NCBI GenBank assembly: GCA_902764875.1 | Contig: CACWXP010000025.1 | Span: 1-47,032 of the forward strand | DNA from: an uncultured Eubacteriales bacterium | GTDB lineage: Bacteria; Bacillota; Clostridia; Christensenellales; Aristaeellaceae | DNA: 47,032 bases | Direction: 5' to 3' | Shown: positions 43,003 to 47,032 of the stretch, piece by piece | How the letters are laid out: each line of letters begins with the position of its first letter | Numbering within the stretch: the stretch's first letter is position 1 | The notes under the pieces: model-generated | What the model saw: only the letters and a program-made list of their open reading frames with translations | What the model was told of the DNA's origin: nothing | Database searches by the model: none | Program-made: the position numbers and the translations under genes

Positions 43003-43854
43003 TTACTCTCGCGCGAGTTTCCGGAAGATCAACCCTCGCAGTCTGTTGGGCATCAGCACCTGCAAAACAAATCGCTCCGCCACGTTAACACAGTACCTGG
43101 GGAATGAAATCATTTTGTTCCGGAGCATCAGTTTCTGAAGTCCGGCTTCGCTTCTGAAATATTTGCGGCCGCCGCGACGCTGATACATTTCTTCGCCCAC
43201 CCGGACGTTCACAAGGTTTTCGGGAATGTTTCCAAATTTCCTGCCGGCCAGGCCCAGACGAATCCAGAGGTAGTAGTCCTCGTTCTGATAGTAACCGTCC
43301 ATGTATCCGCCGCAGGCGGCAACGTCGTCCTTTTTCACCATCACCGAAACATGGTTCATCGGGCAGCGTTTTTTCATGTATTCCCGGATTTCCGCGTCGG
43401 TTTCCGGAACCGTCCGGGTGCCGGCCTTCCGGGAAAGATCCGCAGGATCTTCCGCAGAAACAAATTCCGTAATATATCCGCCAAAGACGGAGATATCCGG
43501 ATGATCGGCAAAATATCGTATCTGCTTTTCAAAGCGATCCGGTACGGACACGTCATCCGCGTCCATCATGGCAATCAGCGGGTACCGGCATTCTCCGAAG
43601 CCGAGACGCTTGGCCCCGCCGCAACCGAGATTCGTTTCGGAGCGGATCACCCGGAAATCGGTTCCGCCGGAAGCAAGCTCTTCCGAGTACTTCCGGATCA
43701 CTTCCTCCGTTCCGTCCGAAACCGGCCCGTCCACCACCAGCACGATCTCCGCGGGCGGCAGCGTCTGGCCGGCGATGCTGCGCAGGGCCAGATCAAAATG
43801 CTCCGGCCGGTCGCCGGCATAAACCAGCATCAGGACCGAAAAGTCATTTCCCAT
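43003..43854 (-). CDS. family 2 glycosyltransferase
   Basis: GT-A glycosyltransferase of 283 residues. FSVLMLVYAGDRPEHFDLALRSI then EIVLVVDGPVSDGTEEVI and the metal motif MMDADDVSVPDRFEKQI identify it; GYYQNEDYYLWIRLGL is the conserved ED block. Similar enzymes add rhamnose or galactose in exopolysaccharide repeats. The ATG has AGGAG 12 bases upstream. It follows the sugar-phosphate transferase across hairpin copy C, so it may add an early sugar to the primed lipid. Confidence 0.88.
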   Translation of the reverse strand: MGNDFSVLMLVYAGDRPEHFDLALRSIAGQTLPPAEIVLVVDGPVSDGTEEVIRKYSEELASGGTDFRVIRSETNLGCGGAKRLGFGECRYPLIAMMDADDVSVPDRFEKQIRYFADHPDISVFGGYITEFVSAEDPADLSRKAGTRTVPETDAEIREYMKKRCPMNHVSVMVKKDDVAACGGYMDGYYQNEDYYLWIRLGLAGRKFGNIPENLVNVRVGEEMYQRRGGRKYFRSEAGLQKLMLRNKMISFPRYCVNVAERFVLQVLMPNRLRGLIFRKLARE

Positions 43855-43899
43855 TCAGTCATAAAACTCCTGTCTGTTTACGGCATCGCGTATGGTGCC

Positions 43900-43956
43900 C
43901 GGACACAGAATTTACGGCGTTTCAGCATCATCATACGCTGTAAAGCCCTGTGTCCG
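43900..43956. repeat. intercistronic hairpin, copy C, overlapping the end of the sugar transferase gene
   Basis: Arms 43900-43920 and 43935-43956 pair around the loop TTCAGCATCATCAT (plus strand). The loop is that of copy B in inverted orientation. The stem has pair-preserving changes against copy B (C-G to A-T and T-A to C-G). The second arm encodes the last residues and stop codon of the sugar-phosphate transferase. Confidence 0.72.
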
Positions 43957-44671
43957 AAGTCTCGTGCAGCAATTCACGGGCTTCTTTCTGCTTCGCGTCG
44001 TATTCTTCCCGGGTGATTCTGCCAGCCTTGAGCAGCGCGTCGCCGTAGTCGTCGGTCACGTCCAGCTCGCTGCTGCTTTCCTTTTTCCCAAATATCTTCA
44101 GGATCGTTTTCATCACGATCGCAAAATCCCCGGCGAAGGTGATCTTTTCGATGTATTGCAGGTCGTATGCAAACTTCTGTTCCCAGCCGATCGCGTTCCG
44201 GCCGCTGATCTGGGCCAGGCCGGTCAGGCCGGGCTTCGCCGTGTGGCGCCTGCGGACCCGCTCGTCCATGAACACCATGTCGCGCACCAGCTGGGGCCGC
44301 GGGCCCACCAGCGACATATCGCCCCGGAGAATGTTGAACATCTCCGGCAGCTCGTCGAGACTAGTGCCGCGCAGGAATCTTCCGAAAGCCGTCAGCCGCT
44401 CTTCATCCGGAAGCAGATTGCCGGCCGCGTCCTTTCCGTCCGTCATCGTGCGGAACTTGTACATGCTGAAGATCTTTTCGCTTCCGGTCTTCGGATCGAT
44501 GAGGCCGGGGCGGGGCTGCCGGAAAATCACCGGCGAACCCATCTTCACCCGGACCAGCACCGCCAGGATCAGATACAGCCAGCTCAGCAGCACCACCGTC
44601 AGCAGCGCCAGCAGGAGATCCAGCAGGCGCTTTATCACCTTTTCATAGAAGCCACGCTTCCGTACCGTCAT
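43931..44671 (-). CDS. initiating sugar-phosphate transferase (WbaP/EpsL type)
   Basis: Transfers a sugar-1-phosphate from a UDP-sugar to undecaprenyl phosphate, starting repeat-unit assembly. It has 246 residues: one N-terminal membrane helix (about 18-42) and a catalytic domain with PVIFRQPRPG, MYKFRTM, the SLDELPEMFNILRGDMSLVGPRP block and AKPGLTGLAQISGR. The C-terminal ~50 residues extend past the core (FGKKESSSELDVTDDYGDALL). ATG 44671 is chosen because it overlaps the previous stop as ATGA with AGGTG upstream. The aminotransferase gene just before it suggests that an amino sugar is the first residue. Confidence 0.95.
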   Translation of the reverse strand: MTVRKRGFYEKVIKRLLDLLLALLTVVLLSWLYLILAVLVRVKMGSPVIFRQPRPGLIDPKTGSEKIFSMYKFRTMTDGKDAAGNLLPDEERLTAFGRFLRGTSLDELPEMFNILRGDMSLVGPRPQLVRDMVFMDERVRRRHTAKPGLTGLAQISGRNAIGWEQKFAYDLQYIEKITFAGDFAIVMKTILKIFGKKESSSELDVTDDYGDALLKAGRITREEYDAKQKEARELLHETSDTGLYSV

Positions 44672-45927
44672 CTGAAACACCTGTGAATGATTTCAATGAT
44701 GATGTCCTGCTCTTCGCGGGTCATCTTGTTGTCGCTGGGAAGGCACAGCCCCCGGCGGAAGAGATCCTCTCCAACGTCCACGCCGCTTACAAACGCGTGA
44801 TTGCGGTAGATCGGCTGCATATGCATAGGTTTCCAGAGCGGCCGACCTTCCGCGCGGAAGGCAGTCAGCGCCGCCAGGATTTCACCCGGGCAGGTTTTGC
44901 CTTTCGTCCGTGTCCATTTTTCGTCCAGTTCACCCCGGCTGTGCCGTGCCATGGCGCTTTCGTCAATCAGCATGCAGGAAAGCCAGTAGTTCGGAATGGA
45001 TTTTTGCGCATCGAAGGGATTCATCGTCACCGGCAGATCCTTCAGCCCTGCCTTATACCGTTCGTAAATGGCCTTCTTCTGCTCAATGTGGGCGTTCAGG
45101 AAGGGAATCTGGCCCCGGACCACCCCGGCGATCAGGTTCGACATGCGGTAATTGTAGCCGATTTCCTCGTGCTGATACCAGGGCGCGGGTTCCCGGCTCT
45201 GGGTGGACCATTTCCGAACTTTGTCGGCGTCCTCCTTGCTGTCGGTCAGGAACATTCCGCCAGAGGAACCGGTGATGATCTTGTTGCCATTGAAGGAAAT
45301 GCAGTTATAGTCGCCGATGGCGCCGGTTTCAACCCAGCGGCCCTTCAGCCTGTACTTCGCGCCCAGGGATTCCGCCGCGTCCTCTATGATCAGGGCGCCG
45401 TGGGCGTCCGCGATCTTCCGGATCTCGTCCATTTTCCCGGGCGTACCGTAGAGGTGTGCCAGCACGATCAGTTTCACTTCCGGATACCGCCGGAAAGCTT
45501 CCTCCAGCGCGTCCGGGTCCATGTTCCAGGTGTCCCGCTCCGTGTCGATGAACACGGCTTCTCCGTCCTCATAGGCCACGGGGTTCACCGAGGCGTCAAA
45601 CGTCATGTCCGAGCAGAAAACCCGGTGCCCGGCCAGAGTGCCCTCATTCGGCTTCGCCCGGCCGTACAGGCGTTCCCCGGCGAGCTTTGTCGCCAGGTGC
45701 AGCGCGGCAGTGCCGGCAGACAGGCCCACCGCGTACTGCACGCCGATGATCTCCGCGATGGCTTTTTCTGCCTCGTCAATGTTCCGGCCCACGGTGCTGA
45801 CCCAGTTGGTGGCAATGGCGTCATCCACAAAACGCTGTTCGTCCCCGTGCATGGTCGGCGAGGAAAGCCACACCCGGTTTGCAAAGGGTTCGAGGCCCCG
45901 GAACCGGGGATCTGTTTTCATATCCAT
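44668..45927 (-). CDS. DegT-family aminotransferase, EpsN/PglE-like
   Basis: PLP enzyme of 419 residues that probably aminates a UDP-4-keto-6-deoxy-HexNAc. VWLSSPTMHGDEQRFVDDAI then NWVSTVGRNIDEAE opens the protein; GLSAGTAALHLA, LIIEDAAESLGAKY and the PLP lysine in SFNGNKIITGSSGG (K216) follow. This version of the start and lysine motif is that of PglE/EpsN. ATG 45927 overlaps the preceding stop as TGATG, with AGGTGAG 8 bases upstream. Its 4-keto substrate must come from FnlA or an enzyme outside the window, since the adjacent PglF-like protein lacks a dehydratase domain. Confidence 0.92.
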   Translation of the reverse strand: MDMKTDPRFRGLEPFANRVWLSSPTMHGDEQRFVDDAIATNWVSTVGRNIDEAEKAIAEIIGVQYAVGLSAGTAALHLATKLAGERLYGRAKPNEGTLAGHRVFCSDMTFDASVNPVAYEDGEAVFIDTERDTWNMDPDALEEAFRRYPEVKLIVLAHLYGTPGKMDEIRKIADAHGALIIEDAAESLGAKYRLKGRWVETGAIGDYNCISFNGNKIITGSSGGMFLTDSKEDADKVRKWSTQSREPAPWYQHEEIGYNYRMSNLIAGVVRGQIPFLNAHIEQKKAIYERYKAGLKDLPVTMNPFDAQKSIPNYWLSCMLIDESAMARHSRGELDEKWTRTKGKTCPGEILAALTAFRAEGRPLWKPMHMQPIYRNHAFVSGVDVGEDLFRRGLCLPSDNKMTREEQDIIIEIIHRCFR

Positions 45928-46928
45928 CAAAAGAAGCTCACCTCTTCTCCGGTGTCTTCCTTGTGCTGCTGTGCCCATTCTTCATAGCCCGCATAAGCCG
46001 CAGGAGAAGCTTTTCTCAGGTAAATCCGGGCATCCCGGATTTCATCCACTTCCACCTGCTCCTGCAGGGCCTTCAATGCTTCTTCCCCGTCCGTAAAGGA
46101 TTTTTCCGTACCGTCCTCCGCCACCAGGGTCACCGGACCCCGGGCCAGTTCCAGCAAGGAAGCCACCGGCACCCGGCCTCCCAGGTTGGCCAGTGCGCCC
46201 GTATAGTCCTGCACCTCGATGCCCTCAGCCTCGCACCGTTCGCGGATCTCCTTGCGTTTTTCGGGATCCAGTTTGCGGTCGGCGATGAAAACCGCCTTCA
46301 CCGAGGACAGGCCTTTTTCATAGTCAGCCACCACCGGTACGCCATTCAGGGTTTTCCCGGCGCTCTTTTCGTCCGCGGCCATCACCGCCCGGTAGGGCGT
46401 ATCCTCCATGTGCGCAATGGCCTTGCGGGCGGTTTCGCCGGCCCCGATGATCATCGCGGGGATCACGGAGACCTTCCGCCCGGAGACTTTTCGCTTCTCC
46501 ACCATCAGGATCCGGTAGCCGAAGCGGATCATCGCAATGAAAATGAACTGCAGCAGGGCGCCGATGATGTAATAGGTCAGCGGCATCCGGGGATAGTTTT
46601 CCGGCGGCATGATCAGCCAGGTGCCAATCACCTGGATCGCAGTGGTAACCGCGTTGGCGGCAAGAATACGGTTCATGTCGTTGATGCCGGCAAACTGCCA
46701 CATGCCGCCGTAGAGGCGGAACAGCGCGAACACCAGGATCGCCAGCACCGTATAATAGGGCGCGAAGCGCTCAAACGCGGGCAAATAGAAATCCTTGGCC
46801 ACGTCGCGCATGGAATTGTTGACATAGAAACGCAGTAACAGCGCCAGATACCACGACGCGTTGACCGCAACGATATCGAGAATCACCGTCCAGAGGTTCT
46901 GGGCGACTGTTTTGCCTATTTTCTTCAT
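45927..46928 (-). CDS. truncated PglF/CapD-like membrane protein lacking the dehydratase domain
   Basis: A 333-residue protein matching only the N-terminal half of PglF/EpsC/CapD dehydratases. Four transmembrane helices (about 15-140) are followed by a first nucleotide-binding domain (VIPAMIIGAGETARKAIAHM, VVADYEKGLSSVKAVFIADR). Where full-length proteins continue into the catalytic TGAGGSIG Rossmann domain, this one has an unrelated acidic helical tail ending EDTGEEVSFF. The gene is intact, with GGGAGG 6 bases before the ATG. I infer a regulatory or scaffold role at the start of the operon rather than catalysis. Confidence 0.82.
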   Translation of the reverse strand: MKKIGKTVAQNLWTVILDIVAVNASWYLALLLRFYVNNSMRDVAKDFYLPAFERFAPYYTVLAILVFALFRLYGGMWQFAGINDMNRILAANAVTTAIQVIGTWLIMPPENYPRMPLTYYIIGALLQFIFIAMIRFGYRILMVEKRKVSGRKVSVIPAMIIGAGETARKAIAHMEDTPYRAVMAADEKSAGKTLNGVPVVADYEKGLSSVKAVFIADRKLDPEKRKEIRERCEAEGIEVQDYTGALANLGGRVPVASLLELARGPVTLVAEDGTEKSFTDGEEALKALQEQVEVDEIRDARIYLRKASPAAYAGYEEWAQQHKEDTGEEVSFF

Positions 46929-46982
46929 AGAAAACCTCCCCATTTTGTCAAGTAACAAATTCAGTAGAATCAACACTTTTTT

Positions 46983-47027
46983 CATCCGAGTCATCACCCG
47001 AATGAGCCTTCTACGGATAGTTTCCGT
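46983..47027. other. two small stem-loops upstream of the first visible operon gene
   Basis: On the minus strand CATTCGGGT pairs with ACTCGGATG over 9 positions including two G-U pairs (46983-47004). ACGGA pairs with TCCGT around a 5-base loop (47013-47027). They may be part of an operon leader, or lie within the 3' region of an upstream gene beyond the edge. Confidence 0.3.
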
Positions 47028-47032
47028 GCTTC

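Noticed and set aside
44683-45987. 434-codon plus-strand frame over the EpsN-like gene
   Set aside because: Antisense shadow of a conserved enzyme, covering almost exactly the same span.

Overview
The window looks like chromosome from a Gram-positive, Clostridia-type Firmicute of moderately high GC (inference). The support is strong AGGAGG-type ribosome binding sites, frequent TTG starts, a plsX-acpP-rnc cluster, a YerB-like (DUF3048) protein, YfhO and lipoproteins, with no outer-membrane genes. An uncultured gut or rumen lineage is plausible, but no species can be named. Of 41 genes called, 39 are on the minus strand. The two plus-strand genes each have a good promoter of their own. There is no transposase, integrase, tRNA, rRNA or CRISPR array, and no gene-free stretch longer than 300 bases.

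Left part (1-14,800, minus strand): housekeeping and cell-envelope genes. In transcription order these are an AraR-like GntR regulator, rlmH, a barnase-like lipoprotein, a lipoprotein with six peptidoglycan-binding repeats, a secreted caspase-like protein with an EF-hand-type loop, an Mrp/NBP35 ATPase, a DUF5711-like membrane protein, proS, plsX, acpP and rnc. A separately promoted pair follows: a protein with an SH3 domain and five peptidoglycan-binding repeats, then a YkuD L,D-transpeptidase. At 14,960 a class III aminotransferase is read divergently from the GntR regulator.

Middle part (16,230-24,580): an envelope-modification unit encodes an SGNH hydrolase, an acyltransferase, a LicC-like cytidylyltransferase, a LoaP-like NusG paralogue, a TrmH-family methyltransferase and YfhO. 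Next come a small orphan gene with its own terminator and, divergently, a secreted YerB-like protein. That gene ends at a strong hairpin terminator that also faces the end of the polysaccharide operon.

Right part (24,584-46,928, minus strand): one long, tightly packed surface-polysaccharide operon, apparently entered from beyond the right edge. It has a truncated PglF/CapD-like membrane protein, an EpsN/PglE-like aminotransferase, an initiating sugar-phosphate transferase, three glycosyltransferases, LicD, two polymerase/ligase-like proteins, a Wzx flippase, a second DegT aminotransferase, a large DUF6020-like membrane protein, the three UDP-L-FucNAc enzymes (FnlA, FnlC, FnlB), dTDP-rhamnose genes rfbB, rfbD and rfbA (rfbC not seen), and a secreted protein of unknown function. 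Together they would make a lipid-linked repeat unit containing FucNAc, an amino sugar, a dTDP-sugar and perhaps a phospho-substituent, then flip and polymerise it.

The most unusual feature is a family of five long hairpins. They share a core stem (GGCTTTCCGGTGT / ACACCGGAAAGCC) and a TTCAGCAT-like loop, and occupy each of the five larger intercistronic gaps of this operon (with several arms changed in a pair-preserving way). They resemble either a REP/MITE-like palindrome family or an undescribed intercistronic RNA element, in a genome that also encodes a LoaP-type antiterminator.
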